From: Sinorhizobium psoraleae
GTDB taxonomy: Bacteria > Pseudomonadota > Alphaproteobacteria > Rhizobiales > Rhizobiaceae
DNA length: 64,000 bases
Direction: 5' to 3'
Assembly: GCF_013283645.1 (NCBI RefSeq)
Contig: NZ_JABEKV010000004.1
Location: 546,268 to 610,267, forward strand
Part shown: piece by piece, positions 9,143-19,169 of the stretch
Position numbering within the stretch: position 1 is the first letter of the stretch
How the letters are laid out: the number at the start of each line of letters is the position of its first letter
Notes under the pieces: model-generated
Told to the model about the DNA's origin: nothing
Seen by the model: only the letters and a program-made list of their open reading frames with translations
The model's database searches: none
Position numbers and translations under genes: made by a program

Positions 9143-10540
9143 TTACGCGAGCCTTTTCTGCATCGAACGAAGCAGATGGAAGAAGCGCCAATTCAGGGAC
9201 ACAGCTGCCGCCGCCAGCCCGAGGACAAAACCGAACCAGACGCCGATGCCGCCGAAGTTCAACGGGAAAGCGAATGCCCAGGCGCAGAGGAAGCCGATCG
9301 CCCAATAGGAGATCATCGCGAGAATCATTGGTATCGTCGTATCCTTGAGACCACGCAGCATGCCCGCGGCAATCGCCTGCAACCCGTCGACCAACTGGAA
9401 TGCGCCGGCGATGACGATCAACGGACCGGCGAAGGCGAGGACCTCCGCCGCATCCGCCCGGCTCGTGTCGAGATAAAGCGCGGCGAGTTGATGGGGAAAA
9501 AGAGCAAAGATCGTGCTGCCGACGGCGGCAAAGGCGCAGCCGAGGACGAGTACGGCGATGGCAGCCCGCTTGACACCCAGCATGTCGCCGGCTCCGTAGG
9601 CCAGGCCCACGCGCACTGTGCCAGCCTGCGCAAGACCGAGCGGAATCATGAATGCGATCGAGGCAAACTGGAGCGCGATGCCATGAGCGGCCAACTCCTT
9701 CGTGCCGATATTGCCCATGAGCAGCGATGCGGCCGTAAACAGGCTCACTTCGGCAAGGATCGTCAAGGCGATCGGAACGCCGAGATAGATGACCTCGCGG
9801 AAAGCCGGCCAGTCCGGTCGCCAGAAGCGCACGAAGAGTTCGTATTGGTTCAGCTCCGGGCGGCTGCGGATGTAAGCGATCGCGAGTGCGGCGCCGAGCA
9901 AGGCGACGCCGAGGGCCGCGAGGGCGGCGCCGAAGATGCCGAGCGCCGGAAAGCCGAAATGCCCGTAGATCAGCACGTAGCAAAGCAGCGCATTGAGAAC
10001 GAGTGTTACAAGCGTCACGTAGAGAATTATACCCGCCCGCTCCAAACCGCTCAGGAACGCCCTCAGCACCATGAAGATGAGGCTCGGAAAAATAGCCCAC
10101 TGCGCGATATGCAGGTATTCCCCGGCGAGCTTCGCGACTTCCGGCTTTTGGCCGGCAAAGAGAAGAATAGGTTCCGCCATCCAGAGGAGCGGCGCTGTGA
10201 GGGCGCCGTAGAGCAGCACGACCCACATCCCCATCCTCACCGAGCGGCGGACGGAAACCTTGTCGCCGCGGCCCTGTGCCTGCGCGGCCATCGGTACCAC
10301 GGCGTTGGCAAAGCCGCTGCCAAAGATGAAGACCGTGAAGAAGGCCTGGGTCGCAAGGATGATCGCGGCGAGCTCGGTAGCGCCCAGCTTCCCGACCATC
10401 AGCACATCGGTCGTATTGATCGCCAGTTGCGCAAGCTGCGCGCCGATGAAGGGCACCCCGAGATAGAAGCTCGCACGATAGTGGTTGCTCCACGAATTGT
10501 CGTTCTGCAGCTGCATTTGGCTCGTGTTCGTGGTCAGCAT
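9143..10540 (-). CDS. MATE-family multidrug/sodium antiporter (NorM-like)
   Basis: 465 residues with about twelve hydrophobic helices in two homologous halves, each opening with a related motif: GAQLAQLAINTTDVLMVGKL near residue 33 and PIALTILAEVSLFTAASLLM near 265. This is the MATE efflux layout, which expels cationic drugs or metabolites in exchange for Na+ or H+ at the inner membrane. The gene stands alone on the minus strand. The 270 bp upstream hold two palindromic repeats rather than a recognisable operator. The substrate cannot be inferred. Confidence 0.93.
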   Translation of the reverse strand: MLTTNTSQMQLQNDNSWSNHYRASFYLGVPFIGAQLAQLAINTTDVLMVGKLGATELAAIILATQAFFTVFIFGSGFANAVVPMAAQAQGRGDKVSVRRSVRMGMWVVLLYGALTAPLLWMAEPILLFAGQKPEVAKLAGEYLHIAQWAIFPSLIFMVLRAFLSGLERAGIILYVTLVTLVLNALLCYVLIYGHFGFPALGIFGAALAALGVALLGAALAIAYIRSRPELNQYELFVRFWRPDWPAFREVIYLGVPIALTILAEVSLFTAASLLMGNIGTKELAAHGIALQFASIAFMIPLGLAQAGTVRVGLAYGAGDMLGVKRAAIAVLVLGCAFAAVGSTIFALFPHQLAALYLDTSRADAAEVLAFAGPLIVIAGAFQLVDGLQAIAAGMLRGLKDTTIPMILAMISYWAIGFLCAWAFAFPLNFGGIGVWFGFVLGLAAAAVSLNWRFFHLLRSMQKRLA

Positions 10541-10569
10541 GGGAAAACCTGGCTCCAGATCACGTTCAT

Positions 10570-10591
10570 GACTTTGGACGCATCCAAAGTC
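10570..10591. repeat. perfect 9-bp inverted repeat upstream of MATE gene
   Basis: GACTTTGGA (10570-10578) and TCCAAAGTC (10583-10591) around CGCA. It lies 30 nt upstream of the MATE start codon. It could be a leader hairpin, an operator, or part of the adjacent rhizobial repeat. It has no T-run. Confidence 0.6.
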
Positions 10592-10617
10592 GTAAACGTC
10601 ATCGCTTTGAAAAAGTT

Positions 10618-10666
10618 AGAGTGGGATGCGGGCGGAAGACCGCTCACATTTTCCTCATCCCGTTCT
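10618..10666. repeat. RIME-like rhizobial palindromic intergenic repeat
   Basis: Outer arms AGAGTGGGATG (10618-10628) and CATCCCGTTCT (10656-10666) pair with two mismatches, and inner GCGG/CCGC also pairs. The layout and wording (GGATGCGGGCGG ... TTTTCCTCATCC) match a repeat I recall as common between rhizobial genes. It is non-coding. Confidence 0.6.
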
Positions 10667-10810
10667 GTTCCGGCAGATCGGCTGCAAACTCGGTGGAAGA
10701 ACTACCCGAGATAGAGCAGCACCGAAGAAAGTACCAGCGGGAAAGGCCTGACTGCTCAATTTTTCATCGAACGATCAAGAAATTTGATCAATTTGAAGGC
10801 GTTGCCTTTC

Positions 10811-12070
10811 TTAGGCCTGTGTCGGCTTCGGCACACCCTCCCGGAATGCCTTGTGAGGAACAGGCCGCACGCGCAGCAGGAAGACCGTTAGGCCTGCGAC
10901 AATGAGGCAGCCCGCCAAGGCGTAGGGCGCACCGGAGAACGAGTACACCGCTGCCGGGCTCGTGAAATATCCGAAGATCTGCGTAAAGATCAGCGGCCCG
11001 GCGATTGTCGTGATGCTGGAAATGCTGGTGAGCGCCCCCTGCAATTCGCCTTGGGCCGACGGCGGGACATGCGCCGATGCGATACTGCGCAACGGCGGAT
11101 CCGCCAGGCTTTCAAGTGCAGTCGCGACGATGACGGCATACACCATCCATCCCTCCCACGCGGCGGCATAACCGGCCATTCCGAGCGCGGTGAATACGAG
11201 ACCGAGCGCAGCCGTTCGCCGTTCGCCGAACCGCGTCACGACGTGCGGCAGGACGACGGCCATGACAAACGCTCCGCCCACGCCGAAGATTCCGAGCGAC
11301 AATCCGATCTGCCCCTCACTCCACCCATAACGATAAGACGAGACGAACGACCAGACAGCGGGGTAGACCGCATGGGCCAGCCAGTAGAGAAAAAAGACAA
11401 GACCAATCCAGCCGATGCCGGGATAGTTGCGCATCTGTTTGAGCGCGCCAAGCGGGTTGGCGCGCCACCACTCGAAGCGCCGCCTGTTTGTGCGGTCAAG
11501 AGTCTCGGGCAGAAGGAACAGACCGACAATGAAATTGAGGAACGAAAGAGCGGCGGCGCCGTAGAACGGTACTCTTGGGCCCAACTCACCAAGGAAGCCG
11601 CCGATGACTGGACCGAGCGCAAAGCCGGTGCCGAAGGCGATGCCGATCAATCCGAAATTTTTTGCTCGATTGCTGTCGTCGCTGATGTCGGCGATGTAGG
11701 CCGACGCCGTTCCGAAGCTCGCACCGCTAATACCGGCGAGGATGCGCCCGATGAAAAGCATCCAGTAGCTCGTTGCAAGCGCACAGATCAGGTTGTCGAT
11801 CGCGAAGGTGAGAACGGAAGCAAGCAGGATCGGTCGCCGGCCGAAGCGATCGCTCAAGTTGCCGATCAGCGGCGCGAATAGAAACTGCATCGCCGAATAG
11901 ACGAGCAGCAGCCAGCCGCCGTCGATAGCCGCTTCGCCGATGTTGGCGCCGGTCAGTTCCTCGAGATAGGTCGGCAGCACCGGCACGATGATGGCGATGC
12001 CCATGATGTCGAGAAAGAGGATGAGAAAGACGAGAAATAGTCCGCGCCGCACGAATTTCCTGTCGAGCAT
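10811..12070 (-). CDS. TetA-like MFS efflux transporter (DHA1 type)
   Basis: 419 residues starting [21 protein letters not shown] frame extension to 12178 is rejected: it would cover the promoter region, and a GAGGGGC ribosome site sits right before ATG 12070. Twelve helices are visible. Motif A of drug:proton antiporters appears as [14 protein letters not shown] near residue 74, and the [13 protein letters not shown] opening is typical of TetA-like carriers. It probably exports a drug or metabolite across the inner membrane. It lies downstream of, and on the same strand as, a LysR gene. Confidence 0.9.
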   Translation of the reverse strand: MLDRKFVRRGLFLVFLILFLDIMGIAIIVPVLPTYLEELTGANIGEAAIDGGWLLLVYSAMQFLFAPLIGNLSDRFGRRPILLASVLTFAIDNLICALATSYWMLFIGRILAGISGASFGTASAYIADISDDSNRAKNFGLIGIAFGTGFALGPVIGGFLGELGPRVPFYGAAALSFLNFIVGLFLLPETLDRTNRRRFEWWRANPLGALKQMRNYPGIGWIGLVFFLYWLAHAVYPAVWSFVSSYRYGWSEGQIGLSLGIFGVGGAFVMAVVLPHVVTRFGERRTAALGLVFTALGMAGYAAAWEGWMVYAVIVATALESLADPPLRSIASAHVPPSAQGELQGALTSISSITTIAGPLIFTQIFGYFTSPAAVYSFSGAPYALAGCLIVAGLTVFLLRVRPVPHKAFREGVPKPTQA

Positions 12071-12227
12071 GAAGCCCCTCCCCGCTGTCCATCGCCAGTG
12101 TGGAGACAGAACGTGAACGACGTCACCAATTAAGGTGTATCGCATTGTCAAAAACGAAACAATGCGTGAACATTTCAAAGTTTATGATCGAAGCTATCTC
12201 GTCCGCTGATGCTTCTTGCTTGCGGCG

Positions 12228-13136
12228 TTACTGCTCCGAACGCCGCTGTTCCGCCTTCAGGAAATCGACGAAGGCCCTGAGCGGTGCCGGCATATGACGA
12301 CGGCTGGCATAGTACAGGAACGGGCCTGGGAAACTGGTTGTCCATTCGTCGAGAATTGGCACGAGCCGCCCTGCCTTGATCTCCGGTGCAAGAAATTCCT
12401 CGAACGTTCGAATCACTCCGAGACCGTCAACCGCTGCGCCGACTTCGAGATCGATTGCGTTGGCCAGTATGACCGCAGGCGGTGCGATGGTCAGGGCGGC
12501 ATCGCCTTCTCCAAACTCCCACGTCAAGGCAACGCCGCTTGGGAAACGGTGACGGATAGCGGTGTGTTCTAGAAGGTCGCGGGGGTGTTGTGGCATGCCA
12601 TGCCGAGCAAGATAATCCGGGGCAGCGGCGGTGACGTAACGCTGCACGCGCGGGCCGATCGGGATCGCGATCATATCTCGCTCAAGTCGTTCCTCGTAGC
12701 GCACGCCGGCATCGAAACCGGCGGCGAGAACATCGATAAAGCCATCCTCTGCTGTCACCTCCAGCGTAATTGCCGGATTGTTCTTCAGGAACCGACCGAC
12801 AAGTGGTGGCAGGATTTCGCGGGCGACGATTGTCGGCACATTCAGCCTGAGCGCACCCGCAGGGCTGTCACGGAGGCTGCCCACCTGATCGAGCGCTCCG
12901 GCGATCTCTCCAAGCGCCGGTGACAGGCGTTCAAGCAGCCGCATCCCCGCCTCCGTCGGCGTGACGCTGCGGGTCGTGCGATTGAGCAGTCTCACGCCAA
13001 GCCGCCCCTCCAGCCGCCGCAGCGCTTCGCTGAGCGCAGAGGCCGACACGCCGCGCTTGCGGGCAGCGGTACGGAAACTGCGCTCCCGCGCGACCGCGGC
13101 AAAGGCATCGAGATCCGCAAGCGGGAGCTCATTCAT
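12228..13136 (-). CDS. LysR-family transcriptional regulator
   Basis: 302 residues. The N-terminal winged helix is LADLDAFAAVARERSFRTAA through SEALRRLEGRLGVRLLNRTTRSVTPTEAG. A two-lobe periplasmic-binding-like effector domain follows from about residue 90. Divergent from an aldo/keto reductase with 117 bp between starts, the usual place for LysR control, so the reductase is the likely target and the effector a substrate of it. The shared gap contains TTTTGTTTG and an imperfect T-N11-A type stretch, but I cannot fix the operator. Confidence 0.92.
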   Translation of the reverse strand: MNELPLADLDAFAAVARERSFRTAARKRGVSASALSEALRRLEGRLGVRLLNRTTRSVTPTEAGMRLLERLSPALGEIAGALDQVGSLRDSPAGALRLNVPTIVAREILPPLVGRFLKNNPAITLEVTAEDGFIDVLAAGFDAGVRYEERLERDMIAIPIGPRVQRYVTAAAPDYLARHGMPQHPRDLLEHTAIRHRFPSGVALTWEFGEGDAALTIAPPAVILANAIDLEVGAAVDGLGVIRTFEEFLAPEIKAGRLVPILDEWTTSFPGPFLYYASRRHMPAPLRAFVDFLKAEQRRSEQ

Positions 13137-13253
13137 TGTACAAAATTCCGGACAACCTGTTTTGTTTGTCTCCGATTATCGCACAGTGTGACCTGAAGTA
13201 AACATGGCGGCGAACGAAACAGCCGACAAAGGCTTTCATCGAAGGAGTGTGAG

Positions 13254-14252
13254 ATGAATACGGTTTCCCTTGGAAAATCCGGTCCGATGGTTTCGGCAAT
13301 CGGCCTTGGCTGCATGGGGATGTCGGGCATGTACGGTCCGTCCGACCGTGCGGAAAGCATCGCTACCATTCATGCCGCGCTCGATGCGGGTGTCACCTTG
13401 CTCGACACCGGCGATTTCTACGGCATGGGTCACAATGAGATGCTGATCGGCGAAGCGCTCAAGGGTCGCAATCGCGATCAGGTGCAGTTGAGCGTGAAGT
13501 TCGGCGCGTTGCGAGACGCTGCCGGCGCGTGGATCGGTTACGACGGGCGGCCGAAGGCCGTACGCAACTTCCTTTCCTATACGCTGCAGCGCTTAGGCGT
13601 CGATTACATCGACATTTATCGGCCGGCCCGCCTCGATCCCGATGTGCCGATCGAGGATACCATCGGTGCGATCGCCGATATGGTGAAGGCTGGCTATGTT
13701 CGTCATATCGGCCTTTCGGAAGTCGGCCCCGACACGATCCGGCGTGCGGCGACTGTCCATGCGATCGTCGATCTCCAGATCGAGTATTCGTTGATCTCTC
13801 GCGGGATTGAGAAGGAAATCCTTCCGATATGCCGTGAGCTTGGTATCGGCGTCACGGCCTATGGCGTTCTATCACGCGGCCTGATCAGTGGCCATTGGCG
13901 GAAGGATGCGGCACAGCCTGGTGATTACCGCGCCGTCAGCCCCCGTTTCCAGGAAGGCAACGTCGATCGGAACCTGGCCCTCGTTGAAGCTCTGCGCCGC
14001 GTAGCAGACGCAAAAGGCGTTACCGTCGCGCAGATAGCCATCGCCTGGATTGTCGCGCAAGGTGCCGATATCGTGCCGCTTGTGGGTGCGCGGAGCCGGG
14101 ACCGGCTTGCCGAAGCGCTCGGCTCGAAGGCGGTTCGCCTCGATGCGGACGACATGACGGCGATCGAGCGTGCTGTGCCGAGAGATGCTGCGGTTGGTGC
14201 CCGTTATCCGGAGGCGCAGCTTGCGCATCTCGATAGCGAGCGACACGGCTGA
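13254..14252 (+). CDS. aldo/keto reductase with altered catalytic tetrad
   Basis: 332 residues with a strong site GAAGGAG ahead of ATG. It is a TIM-barrel NADPH-dependent reductase: GLGCMGMSGMYG near the N-terminus, the DTGDFYGMGHNE segment with catalytic Asp and Tyr, and SVKFG with the catalytic Lys. The fourth member, normally His in an H-R-x-D context, reads Ala here (IYRPARLDP), so the protein may be slow or specialised. The cofactor loop near the C-terminus is VPLVGARSRDRLAEAL. Divergent from the LysR gene that probably controls it. Confidence 0.92.
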   Translation: MNTVSLGKSGPMVSAIGLGCMGMSGMYGPSDRAESIATIHAALDAGVTLLDTGDFYGMGHNEMLIGEALKGRNRDQVQLSVKFGALRDAAGAWIGYDGRPKAVRNFLSYTLQRLGVDYIDIYRPARLDPDVPIEDTIGAIADMVKAGYVRHIGLSEVGPDTIRRAATVHAIVDLQIEYSLISRGIEKEILPICRELGIGVTAYGVLSRGLISGHWRKDAAQPGDYRAVSPRFQEGNVDRNLALVEALRRVADAKGVTVAQIAIAWIVAQGADIVPLVGARSRDRLAEALGSKAVRLDADDMTAIERAVPRDAAVGARYPEAQLAHLDSERHG

Positions 14253-14262
14253 ACGGAATTGT

Positions 14263-14291
14263 CCGGGCCGGCCCTAAGCGGCCGGTCCGGG
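14263..14291. terminator. imperfect GC-rich hairpin between convergent genes
   Basis: CCGGGCCGGCC and GGCCGGTCCGG flank a short loop between the convergent reductase and metallopeptidase genes. The stem has one mismatch and there is no T-run, so it is only a likely bidirectional terminator. Confidence 0.45.
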
Positions 14292-14299
14292 TACCTCAA

Positions 14300-15241
14300 T
14301 CAGACGGATCCGGAGAAGGTGTCGCAAGCTGACATCTGGCCACTGTCAAAGCCGCGCTGGAACCATTTCATCCGCTGCTCCGAGGTGCCGTGGTTGAAGC
14401 TTTCCGGGACCACATAGCCCTGCATGCGCTTTTGCAGCGTGTCGTCGCCGATCTGTGTGGCGGCGTTCAGAGCCTCTTCGAGGTCGCCCCGTTCCAGCAG
14501 GCCCTTCTGCTCGGTGTATTTGCCCCAGATTCCGGCGAAACAATCGGCCTGCAGTTCGACGCGGATCGACATCTGGTTTGCCTCGACCTCGCTCATGCGC
14601 TGTCGCATCTGGTTGAATTTCGGCAACACACCGATCAGGTTCTGCACGTGATGGCCGACTTCGTGAGCCAGCACATAGGCCTGGGCAAAATCGCCGGCGG
14701 CCTCGAACTTCTGAGCGAGTTCGTCGAAGAAGCTCATGTCGAGATAGACCTTGCGGTCGCCCGGGCAATAGAACGGGCCAGAGGCGGCGGAGGCAAAGCC
14801 GCAGGCCGAACGGACGGAATCGTTGAACAGCACCAGCTTCGGTTCCTGATACTGTTCGCCGCTCGCCTGGAAGATACCGTTCCAGGTGTCTTCAGTTTCG
14901 GCGAGCACCGTCGCCATGAAGGCTTTCATCTCTTCTTCCTCGGCCGAGCCCTGTGGCACCCGCGAACCGTCGCTCTGCTCGAAGCCGGGCATGTTCACCT
15001 GCCCACCGCCCTCCAGGACCTGGAGCATGTCGATGCCCATCGCCCGGAGCACGAAATAGAGAATGACGAGAAAGATGATCGTGCCGAAGCTTAAACCCCC
15101 GCCGGCGCGACGCATGCCACCTCCGCCCGGCAAGCGGAACCCGCCGCCGCGGCCAAACGGGCTGCCTCCGAGACCGCCTCCGCGGCCCGCTCCACGCTGG
15201 TCTTCAACGTTTCCGGATTGGCGGCGGCCCTTCCATTCCAT
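14300..15241 (-). CDS. YpfJ/COG2321-type neutral zinc metallopeptidase
   Basis: 313 residues from MEWKGRRQSG, which has GGAGG eight bases upstream; a frame start at 15265 is less likely. The N-terminus is polar and glycine/arginine rich, followed by one transmembrane helix (FGTIIFLVILYFVLRAMGI). The catalytic HEVGHH lies near residue 193 and a third ligand region VELQADCFAG about 37 residues on, as in this zinc peptidase family. The domain probably faces the periplasm. Substrate unknown. Confidence 0.92.
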   Translation of the reverse strand: MEWKGRRQSGNVEDQRGAGRGGGLGGSPFGRGGGFRLPGGGGMRRAGGGLSFGTIIFLVILYFVLRAMGIDMLQVLEGGGQVNMPGFEQSDGSRVPQGSAEEEEMKAFMATVLAETEDTWNGIFQASGEQYQEPKLVLFNDSVRSACGFASAASGPFYCPGDRKVYLDMSFFDELAQKFEAAGDFAQAYVLAHEVGHHVQNLIGVLPKFNQMRQRMSEVEANQMSIRVELQADCFAGIWGKYTEQKGLLERGDLEEALNAATQIGDDTLQKRMQGYVVPESFNHGTSEQRMKWFQRGFDSGQMSACDTFSGSV

Positions 15242-15633
15242 GATCTTTTCCTCCAGGCGTCGCATCGGTGCTTAATGCATTGAATGATTTATATGCCCGA
15301 GCGACGATTCTTGTAAAACGCTATCGCGGCGGTCTCGTTTCATCCGGTTGGCCTTTTTTCGTCCCGGCGACCGATCGCGGTTGCTTGAAGCCGGGTCCAG
15401 CCGTGCCGGGAATCCGCTTGCCCTTCCCGTCTCCCATGCTCGTCCCACGGGTATGCAGACGGCTATCGCAAATATGTTCGCTTTATTGTCGATTCAGAAA
15501 TTTTCGGGGTTCCGCTTGCAGAAACATTTGCCTATAAGCCGCTTCTAGCCTGAAAAGACCATAAATGCGCGCCCCGGCCGGTGACCTCCCACCCTGGCCG
15601 GTTTTTCGCGCAGCTAGAAACGGATGAGAGCCC

Positions 15634-18600
15634 ATGCCGAAGCGCCAAGATATCAAATCGATCCTCATCATCGGCGCGGGGCCGATCGTCATCGGCCAGG
15701 CATGTGAATTCGACTACTCCGGCACCCAGGCCTGCAAGGCGCTGAAGGAGGAAGGCTACCGGGTCATCCTGGTCAACTCCAACCCGGCGACGATCATGAC
15801 CGATCCGGGACTGGCGGACGCGACCTACGTTGAGCCGATCACGCCGGAAGTGGTGGCCAAGATCATTGCCAAGGAACGCCCGGATGCGCTCCTGCCGACG
15901 ATGGGCGGTCAGACGGCGCTCAACACGGCGCTTTCGCTGCGCCGCATGGGCGTGCTCGACCGCTACAATGTCGAGATGATCGGCGCCAAGCCGGAAGCGA
16001 TCGACAAGGCGGAGGATCGCGCCCTTTTCCGCGAAGCGATGGCGAAGATCGGTCTCGAGACGCCGAAGTCTCGGCTTGCGAATGCGACCGACATCAAGGA
16101 CCAGGATCGCAAGGCGCACGAGGCGCAGCGCGCGGCGCTGAAAGCGCGGCTTGCCGGTCCGGAACTCGACACGGCGCTCGACGAACTGGAGAACCAGTGG
16201 AACCTCGGCGAAGGCGACCGCAAGCAGCGCTATCTCAACCACGCCATGGCGATTGCCGCGCAGGCGCTCGACGATGTCGGTCTGCCCGCGATCATCCGCC
16301 CCTCCTTCACGCTCGGCGGCACCGGCGGCGGCATAGCCTACAACCGCTCGGAATTCTTCGAGATCGTCGGCAGTGGCCTGGATGCGTCGCCGACGACGGA
16401 AGTCCTGATCGAGGAATCGGTTCTCGGCTGGAAGGAATATGAAATGGAAGTCGTCCGCGACAAGGCGGACAACTGCATCATCATCTGCTCGATCGAGAAC
16501 ATCGACCCGATGGGCGTGCATACGGGCGACTCGATCACGGTTGCGCCGGCGCTGACCTTGACCGACAAGGAATACCAGATCATGCGCAACGCCTCGATCG
16601 CGGTGCTGCGCGAGATCGGAGTCGAGACCGGCGGATCGAACGTCCAGTTCGCCGTCAACCCGGAAAACGGCCGACTTGTGGTCATCGAGATGAACCCGCG
16701 CGTGTCGCGCTCCTCTGCGCTGGCGTCCAAGGCAACCGGCTTCCCGATCGCGAAGATCGCCGCCAAGCTGGCGATCGGCTACACGCTGGACGAATTGGAG
16801 AACGACATCACCGGTGGCGCGACGCCGGCGTCCTTCGAACCGTCGATCGACTATGTTGTCACGAAGATCCCGCGTTTCGCCTTCGAAAAATTCCCGGGCG
16901 CCGAGCCGACCCTGACGACCGCGATGAAGTCGGTCGGCGAGGTCATGGCGATTGGGCGCACTTTCGCCGAATCGCTGCAGAAGGCGCTGCGCGGTCTCGA
17001 AACGGGGCTCACCGGTCTCGACGAGATCGACATTCCGGACTTCGACGAGAACGGCGACGGCCGCAACGCGATCCGCGCGGCCATCGGCACGCCGACGCCG
17101 GACCGGCTGCGCATGGTCGCCCAGGCGCTCCGCCTCGGCATGAGCGAGGCGGAGGTGCACGAGGCCTGCAAGATCGATCCGTGGTTCATCGCGCAGTTCA
17201 AGGCAATCGTCGACATGGAGGCGCGCATTCGCGAGCACGGCCTGCCGCAGGACGCCGAGAACCTGCGCATGCTGAAGGCGATGGGCTTCTCGGACGCCCG
17301 CCTTGCGACGCTCACGGGCAAGCGCCCGAAGGAGGTGGCGGAACTTCGCAATGCGCTGAACGTCCGCCCGGTCTACAAGCGCATCGATACCTGCGCGGCG
17401 GAGTTCGCGTCTCCGACTGCCTACATGTACTCGACTTACGAAACGCCCTTCGTCGGCGCCGCGCGCTCTGAAGCCCAGGTTTCCGAGCGCAAGAAGGTCG
17501 TCATTCTCGGCGGCGGGCCGAACCGCATCGGCCAGGGTATCGAGTTCGACTATTGCTGCTGCCACGCGGCCTTCGCGCTGAAGGACGCCGGCTATGAAGC
17601 GATCATGGTCAACTGCAATCCGGAAACGGTCTCGACCGATTACGACACCTCCGACCGGCTCTACTTCGAGCCTCTGACGGCGGAAGACGTTATCGAGATC
17701 ATGCGCGCCGAACAGGAAAACGGCACGTTGCACGGGGTCATCGTGCAGTTCGGCGGTCAGACGCCGCTGAAGCTGGCGGAGGCCTTGGAAAAGAACGGCA
17801 TTCCGATCCTTGGCACGGCTCCTGACGCGATCGACCTCGCCGAAGACCGCGACCGCTTCCAGAAGCTCTTGATGAAGCTCGATCTCAACCAGCCGAACAA
17901 TGGCATTGCCTACTCCGTCGAGCAGGCCCGCCTCGTCGCCGCGGAAATCGGCTTCCCGCTCGTCGTGCGTCCGTCCTATGTTCTCGGCGGCCGCGCCATG
18001 CAGATCATCCATTCGGAGAGCATGCTGCAGACCTATCTGCTCGACATCGTCCCGGGGCTCGTGCCGGAGGACATCAAGCAGCGTTATCCCAACGACAAGA
18101 CCGGTCAGATCAATACGCTGCTCGGCAAGAACCCGCTGCTTTTCGACAGCTATCTGACGAATGCAACCGAAGTGGACGTCGACTGCCTCTGTGACGGTAA
18201 CGAGGTCTTCGTCTCGGGCATCATGGAGCATATCGAGGAAGCTGGCATTCACTCCGGCGACTCCGCCTGCTCGCTGCCGGTTCACACACTCGACAGTGAG
18301 CTTGTCGACGAACTCGAACGCCAGACGACCGCGCTTGCCAAGGCGCTAAATGTCGGCGGCCTTATGAACGTGCAGTTCGCCATCAAGGACGGCACGATCT
18401 ACGTGCTCGAGGTGAACCCGCGCGCGTCGCGCACGGTTCCCTTCGTGGCAAAGACCATCGGCGCGCCGATCGCGAAGATTGCCGCACGTGTCATGGCGGG
18501 CGAAGCGCTGGAGACGGCGATTGCCGCCTATGGCCAAAAGCCTGATCCGCGCAATCTGAAGCACATCGCCGTCAAGGAGGCGGTTTTCCCCTTCGCTCGC

Positions 18601-19119
18601 TTCCCCGGCGTCGACACGCTGCTCGGACCGGAAATGCGTTCGACCGGCGAAGTCATAGGCCTCGACACGGATTACGCGCTCGCTTTCGCCAAGTCGCAGC
18701 TCGGCGCGGGTGTCGATCTGCCGCGCGATGGAACGGTCTTCGTGTCCGTTCGCGATGAAGACAAGGTGCGCGTGCTGCCGGCAATCCGCGTTCTCGCAGA
18801 CATCGGCTTCAAGGTCATGGCGACCGGCGGCACGGCACGCTTCCTCGGCGAGCACGGCATTGCCGCGACCAAGATCAACAAGGTTCTCGAAGGCCGGCCG
18901 CATGTCGAGGACGCAATCCGCAACCGGCAGGTCCAGCTCGTCATCAACACGACGGATGGCAACAAGGCGATCTCCGACTCGAAATCGCTCCGCCGTGCAA
19001 CCCTGATGCAGAAGGTGCCCTACTACACCACGATGGCCGGCGCCGAAGCGGCGGCACTTGCAATCAAGGCGCTGAAGGCAGGAAATCTCGAGGTCCGTCC
19101 GCTGCAGAGCTATTTCTGA
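15634..19119 (+). CDS. carB: carbamoyl-phosphate synthase large subunit (CarB)
   Basis: 1161 residues. It makes carbamoyl phosphate from bicarbonate, ammonia and two ATP for arginine and pyrimidine synthesis, with CarA supplying ammonia. The two homologous ATP-grasp halves are visible: [20 protein letters not shown] at the start and [19 protein letters not shown] near residue 625. NVQFA and [18 protein letters not shown] motifs mark the ATP sites. The last 150 residues are the MGS-like regulatory domain ([15 protein letters not shown]). It has its own promoter region. No carA nearby. Confidence 0.98.
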   Translation: MPKRQDIKSILIIGAGPIVIGQACEFDYSGTQACKALKEEGYRVILVNSNPATIMTDPGLADATYVEPITPEVVAKIIAKERPDALLPTMGGQTALNTALSLRRMGVLDRYNVEMIGAKPEAIDKAEDRALFREAMAKIGLETPKSRLANATDIKDQDRKAHEAQRAALKARLAGPELDTALDELENQWNLGEGDRKQRYLNHAMAIAAQALDDVGLPAIIRPSFTLGGTGGGIAYNRSEFFEIVGSGLDASPTTEVLIEESVLGWKEYEMEVVRDKADNCIIICSIENIDPMGVHTGDSITVAPALTLTDKEYQIMRNASIAVLREIGVETGGSNVQFAVNPENGRLVVIEMNPRVSRSSALASKATGFPIAKIAAKLAIGYTLDELENDITGGATPASFEPSIDYVVTKIPRFAFEKFPGAEPTLTTAMKSVGEVMAIGRTFAESLQKALRGLETGLTGLDEIDIPDFDENGDGRNAIRAAIGTPTPDRLRMVAQALRLGMSEAEVHEACKIDPWFIAQFKAIVDMEARIREHGLPQDAENLRMLKAMGFSDARLATLTGKRPKEVAELRNALNVRPVYKRIDTCAAEFASPTAYMYSTYETPFVGAARSEAQVSERKKVVILGGGPNRIGQGIEFDYCCCHAAFALKDAGYEAIMVNCNPETVSTDYDTSDRLYFEPLTAEDVIEIMRAEQENGTLHGVIVQFGGQTPLKLAEALEKNGIPILGTAPDAIDLAEDRDRFQKLLMKLDLNQPNNGIAYSVEQARLVAAEIGFPLVVRPSYVLGGRAMQIIHSESMLQTYLLDIVPGLVPEDIKQRYPNDKTGQINTLLGKNPLLFDSYLTNATEVDVDCLCDGNEVFVSGIMEHIEEAGIHSGDSACSLPVHTLDSELVDELERQTTALAKALNVGGLMNVQFAIKDGTIYVLEVNPRASRTVPFVAKTIGAPIAKIAARVMAGEALETAIAAYGQKPDPRNLKHIAVKEAVFPFARFPGVDTLLGPEMRSTGEVIGLDTDYALAFAKSQLGAGVDLPRDGTVFVSVRDEDKVRVLPAIRVLADIGFKVMATGGTARFLGEHGIAATKINKVLEGRPHVEDAIRNRQVQLVINTTDGNKAISDSKSLRRATLMQKVPYYTTMAGAEAAALAIKALKAGNLEVRPLQSYF

Positions 19120-19128
19120 TCCCGACTT

Positions 19129-19164
19129 GAATATGCGCGCCCACAAAAACGGGCGCGCATATTC
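19129..19164. terminator. bidirectional terminator hairpin after carB
   Basis: Perfect 14-bp inverted repeat GAATATGCGCGCCC (19129-19142) / GGGCGCGCATATTC (19151-19164) around ACAAAAAC, between the convergent carB and MFS genes. Confidence 0.75.
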
Positions 19165-19169
19165 AGACT

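Noticed and set aside
9026..10714. 562-residue plus-strand frame opposite the MATE gene
   Set aside because: Low-complexity charged sequence; the minus strand encodes a clear MATE protein.
15532..18285. 917-residue minus-strand frame opposite carB
   Set aside because: Mirror of carB made by high GC and codon bias; Arg/Asp/Val-rich, no motif.
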